From: an uncultured Kiritimatiellota bacterium
GTDB taxonomy: Bacteria; Verrucomicrobiota; Kiritimatiellia; RFP12; UBA1067
DNA length: 48,198 nucleotides
Direction: 5' to 3'
Assembly: GCA_934635045.1 (NCBI GenBank)
Contig: CAKTZA010000023.1
Location: 1 to 48,198, forward strand
Shown here: one piece after another, positions 1 through 7,813 of the stretch
Numbering within the stretch: the first letter of the stretch is position 1
Layout of the letters: every line of letters starts with the position of its first letter
Position numbers and translations under genes: made by a program
Notes under the pieces: model-generated
What the model saw: the letters and a program-made list of their open reading frames with translations, nothing else
Databases searched by the model: none
Told to the model about the DNA's origin: nothing

Positions 1-68
1 CGCAAGCGAAAAACGCACGCGGGCTTGGGCGGAAACGCGATTTTCGAATTTTCAACTGGCAAACTCGG

Positions 69-77
69 GTTATACCA
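69..77 (-). promoter_or_regulatory. Extended -10 promoter for a gene left of the window
   Basis: On the minus strand this reads TGGTATAAC, one base off the TGGTATAAT seen upstream of several genes here. It lies just downstream of the beta-ketoacyl synthase stop and points off the left edge. No start codon is visible in positions 1-68, so the gene it serves begins outside the window. Confidence 0.5.
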
Positions 78-106
78 TAAACCGCACCGTTCCACGTCCG
101 TCGGCG

Positions 107-1195
107 TCAGGCGCCGAGAATCACCGTCGCGTTGCTGCCGCCGAACGCGAACGAGTTGGAGAGCACCGTGCGCAGCGGCGTCGCGTCGCCCGGCTGCGGG
201 ATGCGGAACGGCGCGAGCGCGGCATCGACGGGCGCGGCGACGTGCGGCGGCAGCCCCCGCCCCCGCCGCAGGGCAATCCAGCCGAGCGCGGCCTCGATCG
301 CCCCCGCCGCGCCGAGGCAGTGCCCCGTCAGCGGCTTCGTCGACGAGACGGCGACCGCGTCGCCGAAGACGCGCCGCACCGCCGCGCATTCCATCGCGTC
401 GTTGTACGTCGTGCCCGTGCCGTGGAGGTTGATGTAGTCGATGTCGCCCGGCGCAAGGCCCGCGTCCGCCAGCGCCGCGCGCATGGACGCCTCCGCGCCG
501 CGCCCTTCCGGGTCGGGCGCCGTCAGGTGATGGGCATCGGAGCTTTCGCCCACGCCAAGAAGCCGCACGCCCGAATCGGCGGCGCGCATCACAAACAGCG
601 CCGCGCCCTCGCCGAGGCTGATGCCGTCGCGGTCGGCGCAGAGCGGCCGCGCCCGCTGCGGCGACAGCGCCTCCAGCGCATGGAAGCCCTCGACGACCGT
701 CCGCGTGTAGGCGTCCGCCCCGCCCACGATCACCGCGTCGCAGAGGCCGTTCGCCAAGAGCCGCCGCGCCGAGGCAAAGACCTTCGCGGACGACGAGCAC
801 GCCGTCGACACGCACCACGCGGGGCCGCCAAAGCCGCCCTTCGCCTTGACATACGCGGCGGGATACGCCATGTCGATGCGGTCAGGATTGTCAAACTCCT
901 CCATCGTCGAGTTGCTCGTACCAAGCACGACGCCAACGCGCGCGGAATCGACGGCACGCGCGAGCGCCGCCAGGTCGAGCTGCGCAAGCGCCGCGTCCAG
1001 CAGCCGCCCGACGCCCGTCGGCGCGTCCGACGGCGGCAGGCCGCGCGCAAAGCCGAAGACCGTGCCGTCGCCGCCGGCGAGCGGCCCCAGCGGCTTCATC
1101 CCGCCCGTGTCGCCGGCGAAGAGATTGCGTTCCGTCTCCGCGACGCCGCAGCCCAGCGCCGAGACGATTCCGAGGTCGGTCAATGCAAAAGTCAT
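107..1195 (-). CDS. Beta-ketoacyl-ACP synthase family protein (KAS I/II-like)
   Basis: This is a condensing enzyme joining an acyl chain to malonyl-ACP with loss of CO2. It carries the full Cys-His-His triad of the thiolase-fold KAS family: the nucleophile in STACSSS, the first His in NLHGTGT and the second in LTGHCLGAAG, and it ends with the typical SFAFGGSNA motif. The start chosen is MTFALTD, giving 362 residues; the frame is open further upstream, but that extension has no family-like sequence. At 362 residues it is shorter than FabF (about 410) and resembles the accessory synthases of aryl-polyene or specialised type II clusters, though its partners would lie off the left edge. It begins 25 nt after the tex stop with no promoter seen, so it is probably co-transcribed with tex. 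Family assignment is firm; the pathway is inferred. Confidence 0.85.
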   Translation of the reverse strand: MTFALTDLGIVSALGCGVAETERNLFAGDTGGMKPLGPLAGGDGTVFGFARGLPPSDAPTGVGRLLDAALAQLDLAALARAVDSARVGVVLGTSNSTMEEFDNPDRIDMAYPAAYVKAKGGFGGPAWCVSTACSSSAKVFASARRLLANGLCDAVIVGGADAYTRTVVEGFHALEALSPQRARPLCADRDGISLGEGAALFVMRAADSGVRLLGVGESSDAHHLTAPDPEGRGAEASMRAALADAGLAPGDIDYINLHGTGTTYNDAMECAAVRRVFGDAVAVSSTKPLTGHCLGAAGAIEAALGWIALRRGRGLPPHVAAPVDAALAPFRIPQPGDATPLRTVLSNSFAFGGSNATVILGA

Positions 1196-1220
1196 CTTTT
1201 CGCGTACGTCGGCCGAGGGT

Positions 1221-3608
1221 TCAGAGGTTGGCAAAGGGGTTGCAGCTGAAGCCGGACGCGCCGGACGGCGCGAAGGACGAGCGCGGCTCGCGGCGGCGCG
1301 ACGCGGACGGGCCGCCGCCCGTCGCGAAGCCCGCCCCGCCGACCGTCGGCCTCGTCTTCGCCGAAAGCGAGATGCGCCCGCGCGCGCGGTCGACGCCGAT
1401 GACCGTGACCTGCAGGCGATCGCCCGCCTTCACGACGCTCGCCGGGTCTGACACGTAGCTGTCCGACAGCTCCGACAGGTGCACAAGCCCGTCCTGGTGG
1501 ACGCCGATGTCGACGAACGCGCCGAACGCCGTCACGTTCGTGACGACGCCTTCGAGCTTCATGCCCTCCTGCACATCCTCGATCTTCGTGACGTCCTCGC
1601 GGAACTTCGGCGGCTCGAACGTCTTGCGCGGGTCGCGCCCCGGCTTCACGAGCTCGGCCACAATGTCCTTCAGCGTCGGCTCGCCAACCTCGTTCGTGAT
1701 GTAGCGGCGGATGTCGATCTTCTTCGCCGCGAGCGCGTTGCCGACGAGGTCGCCGACGCCGAGCCCGACGTCCGCCGCCATCTTCTCGACAAGCGCATAC
1801 CGCTCGGGGTGAACCGCCGAGGCGTCGAGCGGGTTCTTCGCGCCGCGAATGCGCAGGAAGCCCGCGCACTGCTCGAACGCCTTGGGGCCGAGGCCCTTCA
1901 CCTTCTTGAGGTCTTCGCGCGAGGCGAAGCGCCCGTTCGCGTCGCGCCATTCGACAATCGCCTTCGCCAGCGCGGACGAGAGGCCCGAGACGCGCTCCAG
2001 GAGCGGCGCGGACGCCGTGTTAAGCTCGACGCCGACGCCGTTCACGCACGAGACGACGACCTCGTCGAGCTTCGAGCCGAGCAGCGTCTGCTGCACGTCG
2101 TGCTGGTACTGCCCGACGCCGATCGCCTTCGGGTCGATCTTCACGAGCTCGGCGAGCGGATCCTGCAGGCGGCGCCCGATCGAGATCGCGCCGCGCACCG
2201 TGAGGTCGAGGTCGGGGAACTCCTTGCGCGCAATCTCGCTCGCGGAGTAGACGGACGCGCCCGCCTCGGACACCGAGACGACAATGGGCGTCGGGATCTC
2301 CGGGTGCTGCGCCTTCAGCGTCTTCAGCGTCTCGCGCACGAACGCCTCGGTCTCGCGTCCCGCCGTGCCGTTGCCGACGGCGATCGCCTCGGCGTGGTAC
2401 TTCGCGACGATGAGCGCAATCGCCTTTGCGGCCTCCAGCTTCTTCTGCTGCGGGAAGATGACGGTCTTGCCGAGATACTTGCCCGTCGCGTCGATCATCG
2501 CGACCTTGCAGCCCGTGCGGATGCCGGGGTCGATGGCGAGCACCGCCTTGCCGCCGAGCGGCGAGGCGAGCAGCAGGTGGCGCAGGTTCTCGGCGAAGAC
2601 CTCGACCGCAGCGCGGTCGGCCTCGGCCTTCTTCTCGACCGTGGCGTCGATCTCGCAGCTCGGCGCCAGCAGGCGCTTGTAGGCGTCTTCGACCGCGAGG
2701 CGAACCTGCTGCGCGCAGGGGGAGGTTTCGCGCACGTTGCCGCGCGCGCACGGAACAGAGCCGGTCGCGAGGGTCGGGGTTTGGGCCTGCTCGGCGGCTG
2801 CGCCGCGCGTCTCGTCGACGATGGCGAGCAGGCGTTCGATGACCGGCTCCTTGTCGAGTTCGAGCTTGACCCAGAGAACCTTCTCGGCCTGGCCACGGCG
2901 AATCGCGAGGTAGCGGTGCGAGGGAATCGTCGCGATTGGCTCCGAGAACTCGTAGTACTGCTCAAACTTCGTCGGCTCGGTCGGCTTCGGGCTCACGACC
3001 TCGCTCTTCACGACCGACTTCGTTGTGAAGGCCTGGCGCACCGCGCCGCGCACGTCGGCGATGTCGGCGATGCGTTCGGCGAGAATGTCGCGGGCGAACT
3101 GCAAATCCTCGTCCGTCGGCACGGAGGCTTCGTCTTCAGGTTCCGAGCCCTTTTCCTCTTCGCCCTCTTCTTTCCTTTTCCAGCCTTCCACGGCGCCGCC
3201 CGTCCACGTTCCGTTCCAGATCGCGGCGGCGAGCGGCTCGTAGCCTTTCTCCTTCGCGACTTGCGCGCGCGTGTGCTTTTTCCGCTTATAGGGCTGGTAG
3301 AGGTCTTCGAGCGCGCTCTTCTGCCAGCACGCGGCAATCTTCGCCGCGAGGTCGTCCGTGAGCTTGCCCTGCTCGTCGATGGACTTCAGGATCGACTCCT
3401 TGCGCTCCAGCAGTTCGGTGAAATAGCCGAAGCGGTCCTGGATCTTGCCGATCTGAACCTCGTCGAGGTTGCCGTGCGCCTCCTTGCGGTAGCGGGCGAT
3501 GAACGGCACGGTGCTGCCCTCGCCGAGGAGCTTCACGACGGCGCCGACCGATTCGGGGCGAATCGCGAGCTCGGCGGCGATTTTCGAAATGACAATCTGA
3601 TTTTCCAT
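1221..3608 (-). CDS. tex: Tex-like RNA-binding transcription accessory protein
   Basis: Tex is a cytoplasmic nucleic-acid-binding factor related to eukaryotic Spt6. The 795 residues show the family order: N-terminal helical Tex region; a YqgF/RNase-H-like core starting at VLAIDPGIRTG; a helix-hairpin-helix pair around LLERVSGLSSALAKAIVEWR and KVKGLGPKAF; and a C-terminal S1 domain beginning VQEGMKLEGVVTNVTAFGAFVDIG. The start is MENQIV, since the open frame upstream runs through the promoter; AGGAAATAAAC precedes the ATG. Two stretches look foreign to the family: an acidic Lys/Glu-rich insertion near 3130-3190, and a 25-residue Pro/Cys-containing insertion near 2705-2785, between the N-terminal region and the YqgF core. 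Both keep frame. Confidence 0.95.
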   Translation of the reverse strand: MENQIVISKIAAELAIRPESVGAVVKLLGEGSTVPFIARYRKEAHGNLDEVQIGKIQDRFGYFTELLERKESILKSIDEQGKLTDDLAAKIAACWQKSALEDLYQPYKRKKHTRAQVAKEKGYEPLAAAIWNGTWTGGAVEGWKRKEEGEEEKGSEPEDEASVPTDEDLQFARDILAERIADIADVRGAVRQAFTTKSVVKSEVVSPKPTEPTKFEQYYEFSEPIATIPSHRYLAIRRGQAEKVLWVKLELDKEPVIERLLAIVDETRGAAAEQAQTPTLATGSVPCARGNVRETSPCAQQVRLAVEDAYKRLLAPSCEIDATVEKKAEADRAAVEVFAENLRHLLLASPLGGKAVLAIDPGIRTGCKVAMIDATGKYLGKTVIFPQQKKLEAAKAIALIVAKYHAEAIAVGNGTAGRETEAFVRETLKTLKAQHPEIPTPIVVSVSEAGASVYSASEIARKEFPDLDLTVRGAISIGRRLQDPLAELVKIDPKAIGVGQYQHDVQQTLLGSKLDEVVVSCVNGVGVELNTASAPLLERVSGLSSALAKAIVEWRDANGRFASREDLKKVKGLGPKAFEQCAGFLRIRGAKNPLDASAVHPERYALVEKMAADVGLGVGDLVGNALAAKKIDIRRYITNEVGEPTLKDIVAELVKPGRDPRKTFEPPKFREDVTKIEDVQEGMKLEGVVTNVTAFGAFVDIGVHQDGLVHLSELSDSYVSDPASVVKAGDRLQVTVIGVDRARGRISLSAKTRPTVGGAGFATGGGPSASRRREPRSSFAPSGASGFSCNPFANL

Positions 3609-3627
3609 GTTTATTTCCTGGCCGCGA

Positions 3628-3638
3628 ATTATACCATA
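3628..3638 (-). promoter_or_regulatory. tex promoter, extended -10
   Basis: TATGGTATAAT on the minus strand, 19 nt before the tex ATG, with no convincing -35. The predicted leader is about 12 nt and contains AGGAAA, so this unit uses a Shine-Dalgarno site, unlike the leaderless starts elsewhere in the window. Confidence 0.7.
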
Positions 3639-3702
3639 TTCAGCCCCCACCGCGCCGGGCAAGGCGGAACATGGGTCTCGTGAATCCGGCGCGATCTTCA
3701 AC

Positions 3703-4371
3703 CTAAACAAAATCTTTACGACTAAGCTGCATCACGGCACTGACAAAACTCTTGAAGCTCGGCGACTTGTTGTTTGGCAAATCCATATGAAGAGTAATTG
3801 ACTTGGCCCAATTACATTTCTCCGTGCCAACGGCATGATAGCCATTGACTTTCAGGGCATGAGCGCCGCCAGGATAGACAGCCTCCGCAAGCAATTCCCA
3901 AGTGCCACAAATCGAATCGTTGCTGTAGCCTTTGAGAATCGCCCTATTCGCCTTTGGATAGGCTTTCAGGATGGCAGGAACATCCCCCAAGAGCCAAGCC
4001 TCCCCTTCTTCAATCGCCAAGCAGAATCTCGTCGGGGGCGCGTCTGGGATACCTGACAGCAACCCCTGCAATTGGGCTGCAAACGTCGCCTGATTCTTCT
4101 TGTCCAAGTCACAGACAACAACAACCGCCCACGCAAAACCACTCGACTTGCTTGCGGCACCGATTCCGGCAAGGATGCGCGGGACATTATCTAACAAAGC
4201 CCGTGACCTAATGGTCTCAGGATCACAAGTCCCCTTTGCAGGAATATGTCCGACCCCTCTATAAGAGTGCACCTTCCAGGTCACCCCCGACGACGGTGGC
4301 AACAGGGAACCGAGCATGCCGTCAAGCATAATCTTTCCGGAAGCATCCTCTATCAGGAAGTCAATGTGCAT
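3703..4371 (-). CDS. DUF4276-like (TOPRIM-type) partner of an ATPase
   Basis: A 222-residue protein resembling the DUF4276 family often encoded beside AAA/ABC-type ATPases. Visible acidic residues fit a TOPRIM-like metal site: E8 in DFLIED, the DLD pair at residues 88-90 after a hydrophobic strand (VVVVCDLDKKN), and an acidic cluster near 121-124 (AIEEGEAWLLGD). The ATG overlaps the end of the upstream ATPase gene by 11 nt, so translation is probably coupled. ATPase plus TOPRIM-like pairs are common in anti-phage systems, with the second protein as the nuclease effector. That role is inferred from architecture only. The family call rests on motif recognition, and the gene is less GC-rich than tex beside it. 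Confidence 0.65.
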   Translation of the reverse strand: MHIDFLIEDASGKIMLDGMLGSLLPPSSGVTWKVHSYRGVGHIPAKGTCDPETIRSRALLDNVPRILAGIGAASKSSGFAWAVVVVCDLDKKNQATFAAQLQGLLSGIPDAPPTRFCLAIEEGEAWLLGDVPAILKAYPKANRAILKGYSNDSICGTWELLAEAVYPGGAHALKVNGYHAVGTEKCNWAKSITLHMDLPNNKSPSFKSFVSAVMQLSRKDFV

Positions 4372-5665
4372 GGCTCGCCGCCCCGTCATCACCATCCAAG
4401 TATGCACTATACCACAGAGATCCCAACGGCAATTCCTGTTCAACCAGGCTGACCACCAGCGGATCCTCCGAGGCGCGGCGAACTTTCGAGAATCCGTCGT
4501 CTCCCTTCTCAAGAATCCAGACTTCCTTGGGATCAAAATTGTCCACCAGATACGGCTGATGCGTCGTTATGAACATCTGCGGCGCTTTGCGCGACGACGA
4601 AGCGAACATTCGGAACTCATCGCAGAGCACCTTCAGCAACTTGTGATAAAGGCCGTTCTCAGGCTCCTCGATGCAGACGAACGGAGGATTCTCTGGCAAG
4701 GACAACAGCAGCAAATACGCGAACAGCTTCAACGTCCCGTCTGACATCTGCTGCGCATAGAGCGGCGTCGAAAAGCCCTTGTTATAGAATCTCAGCAAAA
4801 GGCGGCCATCATCCGTTGGCAACGTATCAATTCTTTCCACGCCAGGGATGCGACAAGCGATCTTTCTCAAGACAGCATCGAACCGATCCGGATGCTCCCG
4901 GCGCATATATTGCACAACATTCCCAAGGTTGTCGCCGTGCACATCCAACTGCTTCTGCGGCCCCGCCAACGGAAGCGAACGCGCCGCATCAGGGCGGAAG
5001 TAACTCAAGTACCACCCCTCAATGAATTTCCTGAACGCCGAAATCCGAGGATGCTGTTTCAGTGCGCCAAGTGTCGCAATGCCCAGTTTCCGATTGTCCG
5101 CAAGTTCAACCTCCTCTATCTCATTCGACTCGGCGGCATCTTCACGAGCTTTGCGTAAAAGAGCCTCAACTGAAACGGCTGACTCGCTCTCATAAAAACC
5201 ATATGCATCGCCTTTCCAGACGATTCCCCTACCATTATTTAAGATCAGGAACGAAAACGGCCTTCCACGCGACTGACCCTTGCGCCGTTGCCGAAGACGT
5301 TCACTCTTGACAAACACCCGCCCATTGGGATCCTGATCGATTGAAAGTTCGTAGGTAATCGGGCGGTCTGACGGGGATTCTCGAAAATACAATTCAAATT
5401 CGATCGCACCTTCAGACTCTTTTGAGTGAATCTTCTCAAAACCGCCGCGCCCGTTGCTAACGCAAGCCTCTTCGACCCCCACGCGAAGACAGTCCGACAA
5501 GAAGCCAAATGCATCAAGAATCGAGCTCTTCCCCGCACCGTTCTTGCCGATGATGACCGACAACGGCGTTAGCGGCTCCGCCGCACGATCTTGCCAGAGC
5601 ATCCCCATCGACACATCTCGAAGCGCCCGGAAGTTCCTTATGCGAATGCCTTGTATCAAACTCAT
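4361..5665 (-). CDS. AAA/ABC-type ATPase (AAA_21-like), first ATPase pair
   Basis: A 434-residue soluble ATPase of the RecF/OLD-like ABC class. It opens with the RNFRALRD motif typical of these proteins, followed by Walker A GKNGAGKS at 40-47. An ABC-signature-like MSDGT sits near 308-311, Walker B FVCIEEPENG has its acidic pair at 333-334, and the H-loop TTHQ has its His at 369. There is no C-terminal TOPRIM domain as in true OLD proteins; that function seems to be supplied by the overlapping downstream gene. AGAGG for initiation lies at the end of the short leader ORF just upstream. Probably the sensor or motor of a two-gene defence module; that role is an inference. Confidence 0.8.
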   Translation of the reverse strand: MSLIQGIRIRNFRALRDVSMGMLWQDRAAEPLTPLSVIIGKNGAGKSSILDAFGFLSDCLRVGVEEACVSNGRGGFEKIHSKESEGAIEFELYFRESPSDRPITYELSIDQDPNGRVFVKSERLRQRRKGQSRGRPFSFLILNNGRGIVWKGDAYGFYESESAVSVEALLRKAREDAAESNEIEEVELADNRKLGIATLGALKQHPRISAFRKFIEGWYLSYFRPDAARSLPLAGPQKQLDVHGDNLGNVVQYMRREHPDRFDAVLRKIACRIPGVERIDTLPTDDGRLLLRFYNKGFSTPLYAQQMSDGTLKLFAYLLLLSLPENPPFVCIEEPENGLYHKLLKVLCDEFRMFASSSRKAPQMFITTHQPYLVDNFDPKEVWILEKGDDGFSKVRRASEDPLVVSLVEQELPLGSLWYSAYLDGDDGAASHAH

Positions 5666-5670
5666 ATGCC

Positions 5671-5745
5671 TTACCTCTCTGCGTGTGTCCGCCGACTTCG
5701 TCTTATTGCCGTGAACTTGAATGTGAAGACCTTGTCAGTCATCAT
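5671..5745 (-). CDS. 24-residue basic leader ORF ahead of the ATPase pair
   Basis: The ORF begins six nt after a TATAAT box, so its mRNA would be leaderless. It reads MMTDKVFTFKFTAIRRSRRT and ends HAER-stop, only 5 nt before the ATPase ATG. Its last codons supply the AGAGG ribosome-binding sequence for the ATPase, so translating it could couple to or modulate ATPase expression. I do not recognise a family for the peptide. The coding assignment is tentative because it rests on position and frame alone. Confidence 0.4.
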   Translation of the reverse strand: MMTDKVFTFKFTAIRRSRRTHAER

Positions 5746-5751
5746 GCGCAT

Positions 5752-5760
5752 ATTATATCA
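5752..5760 (-). promoter_or_regulatory. Extended -10 promoter of the ATPase/DUF4276 unit
   Basis: TGATATAAT on the minus strand, followed by a 6-nt spacer and ATG. The 20 nt from 5741 to 5760 are identical to 15840-15859 at the other end of the low-GC island. Confidence 0.7.
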
Positions 5761-5796
5761 CTTTTACGATTGCACCATCCAGGCGAGTCGCACACC

Positions 5797-7131
5797 CTAC
5801 TTTTCAACCTCTATTCCACACACACGACTCGATTCTGTCGAGGTAGTCGCTGATTTTGGACTTCTTCCCAACTGTCGGCAACAGGGAAAAAAGGAGTTTA
5901 AATGCATACAGGACGGCCCCCGTCCTCGATTGCCGTCTTTGCTTTGACCTAATGAAGGAGAGAGCCCCCCCCCCCCCCGATCCGCTACCAACCCCAAGTC
6001 AAACGCCTCATCAAGTCTTCTTGCCACATGAATAAACCGATGGCCACGATCAATCGCCTGACGACTGGACATCGAAATGTCCTCACGCAAAGCCTCGCTC
6101 TCAAGCAAACGCTTGCACTGGGCATAGGCTTCAATCTTGTTTGTGAAAGTCGGGATGTTCAGTCCAGGGAAGCAACGTTCAAGATTCGGACGATACTCCG
6201 TACACAGGCAACCTGTTGACGCCATAATGTCGCATACGCGCCAGGAGAATGCGCTCACCGCCTGAAGATGATTCACATTTAGGCACACCCTGCTTTCGTT
6301 GTAGAGGTCTTGATTGTGACGCAACGAATAGACGGGCGTACGATCATAAGCCAAATAAAGTTCCGCGCATTCGCCGCCGCCTTGCAACCATTGGCTGGTG
6401 CCAAATATCCTCAATCCCAACGTTGCAACGGACGACAAAACCTGCACTCGCTTCTCTGCGGACAACCCGAAAATGAGAGCATGGATGGTCTTGGCATTCA
6501 ACTCCAAGTCAGGATATTCCGCCATCCATTCTCCCGACGAACGGAAAGGATTATCGCGCAATTCATCCAACAACCGCTGGTAGGAAGATATCTGTGCCCG
6601 AGTCGGATTGCCGCGCATAAAATCATGCCAAGGGAACCGGCGCCCCGCGAACCGCGAGCCGACAAACGATATGTTGAACCGCTTCTCGCACGACTCGGCT
6701 TGCACAGACGTGAAGAACGGGACTTCGACAACCCGGCGTTCTTCGACCGCATATTTTTCAAGCAGGATTGTCCGACACTCCTGCTGCGCAACGCAATAGA
6801 AATACCGATTTGGGTTCCGCCGAATCCAGTCCTGCCCATAATAGTACAAGACGCTGTCAACCTCGTAAACAAGAATCGGACAATCGCAAAACGATGCGTA
6901 ATCAGGGCCAAAATTATTGAACGCGATAACCAGATCGGGGGAGAACTTCAAAACCCTCCGTTTCAAGTCTGCAACCGTCTGCGGAGCCAGCGAGTCATTC
7001 GGGGCATGAAAGACAAGGAGATCATGCCCCAGATTGCGCATCTCACGAATGAACGACTCATAGAAGCAGGGCATCGCCCACTCGTCATCAGCCGACCACG
7101 TGGCATTGACAAATGAAATTACGACGTTCAT
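5797..7131 (-). CDS. CgeB-like glycosyltransferase with poly-G-controlled C-terminus
   Basis: A GT-B type transferase resembling the CgeB/Glyco_trans_1_2 group. Its C-terminal half holds the characteristic stretch NESRVCLNVNHLQ and FSWRVCDIMASTGCL. The start MNVVISF overlaps the upstream formyltransferase stop by ATGA. Recognisable protein ends near residue 390 (DLGLVADR), directly at a run of 14 G. As read, the frame continues for about 60 residues of low-quality sequence to 5797. With 13 or 16 G the protein would instead stop within a few codons (SLLH-stop), giving what looks like the natural end. The tract may therefore switch the C-terminus. Last gene of the island operon. Confidence 0.7.
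   Translation of the reverse strand: MNVVISFVNATWSADDEWAMPCFYESFIREMRNLGHDLLVFHAPNDSLAPQTVADLKRRVLKFSPDLVIAFNNFGPDYASFCDCPILVYEVDSVLYYYGQDWIRRNPNRYFYCVAQQECRTILLEKYAVEERRVVEVPFFTSVQAESCEKRFNISFVGSRFAGRRFPWHDFMRGNPTRAQISSYQRLLDELRDNPFRSSGEWMAEYPDLELNAKTIHALIFGLSAEKRVQVLSSVATLGLRIFGTSQWLQGGGECAELYLAYDRTPVYSLRHNQDLYNESRVCLNVNHLQAVSAFSWRVCDIMASTGCLCTEYRPNLERCFPGLNIPTFTNKIEAYAQCKRLLESEALREDISMSSRQAIDRGHRFIHVARRLDEAFDLGLVADRGGGGLSPSLGQSKDGNRGRGPSCMHLNSFFPCCRQLGRSPKSATTSTESSRVCGIEVEK
5965..5978. repeat. Homopolymer of 14 C (G on the coding strand)
   Basis: An uninterrupted run of 14 C on the plus strand, within the 3' end of the CgeB-like gene. Slipped-strand changes by one or two bases would alter the C-terminal tail of the protein. 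Confidence 0.9.
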
Positions 7132-7811
7132 TGAGCATGGCACCTTTTGTATCGCTCAAAGTCCTCCATTAGTCCATATTCTATTTCTCTGGGCATTCGC
7201 CGTCTAACCGGATAAGGCGATCCCGAAACATGATGCGCCTTCTTAAGACTTAAAGCCTCTACCAGCATCTTGATTTCCAAGGCATAGGCACGGTCGGCGA
7301 CAGAATGAAACGTATCGTTTGCAAAAACCGGAACATCCTGTCGGTCAATCACGTCGCCAGCGTCTATTTCATCACCTATGAAATGCGTCGTCACGCCAAG
7401 CGGCAGATTCTCATGAATCGCCCATTTGAACGCATCAAGCCCCCGCACCAAGGGGATATACCCTGGATGAGCATTGATCAGGCGCAATTTGCGCGTAAAC
7501 TCAAGAGGTATCAGACCGGCGCCGCAGACCAACACCGGGCAGGAGACAATCGCATCAAGTCCCTGATAGCCCGATTCAGACAGAACATATTCATACCCAA
7601 GATTCAGGCAAAGATCCTTGGGTTCCACTTCAAAGAGGACAGGCGGCCTGTGTTCAAAAATGGGAACAAAGTTTTTCCTGTACGACAGGGGAACCGCCCA
7701 GACAAGAACATCTCGATATCCGCGCGCCTTCAATAAGCAGAGCGCATCGTATGTCTTGCGGTGTGGAACAGCATACGTCAATACGCAACACTGATATTGT
7801 CGATTTTCCAT
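7128..7811 (-). CDS. Formyltransferase-fold enzyme, probable sugar N-formyltransferase
   Basis: A 227-residue protein with the catalytic core of the tetrahydrofolate-dependent formyltransferases. INAHPGYIPLVRG carries the Asn and His, and GDEIDAGDVI carries the conserved Asp. It lacks the C-terminal domain of methionyl-tRNA formyltransferase and sits among nucleotide-sugar genes, so its likely substrate is an amino sugar made by the upstream oxidoreductase and aminotransferase. The start follows the oxidoreductase stop by 2 nt, and its stop overlaps the next gene as ATGA. Fold is confident; substrate is inferred from the neighbourhood. Confidence 0.75.
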   Translation of the reverse strand: MENRQYQCCVLTYAVPHRKTYDALCLLKARGYRDVLVWAVPLSYRKNFVPIFEHRPPVLFEVEPKDLCLNLGYEYVLSESGYQGLDAIVSCPVLVCGAGLIPLEFTRKLRLINAHPGYIPLVRGLDAFKWAIHENLPLGVTTHFIGDEIDAGDVIDRQDVPVFANDTFHSVADRAYALEIKMLVEALSLKKAHHVSGSPYPVRRRMPREIEYGLMEDFERYKRCHAQ

Positions 7812-7813
7812 GT

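Noticed and set aside
1479..3683. Very long plus-strand open frame opposite tex
   Set aside because: It mirrors tex codon by codon, is rich in Arg, Leu and Asp as expected of antisense to a GC-rich gene, and has no family motif.
3609..3710. N-terminal extension of Tex
   Set aside because: The extra codons read through the TATAAT promoter, and the first family residues begin at MENQIV.
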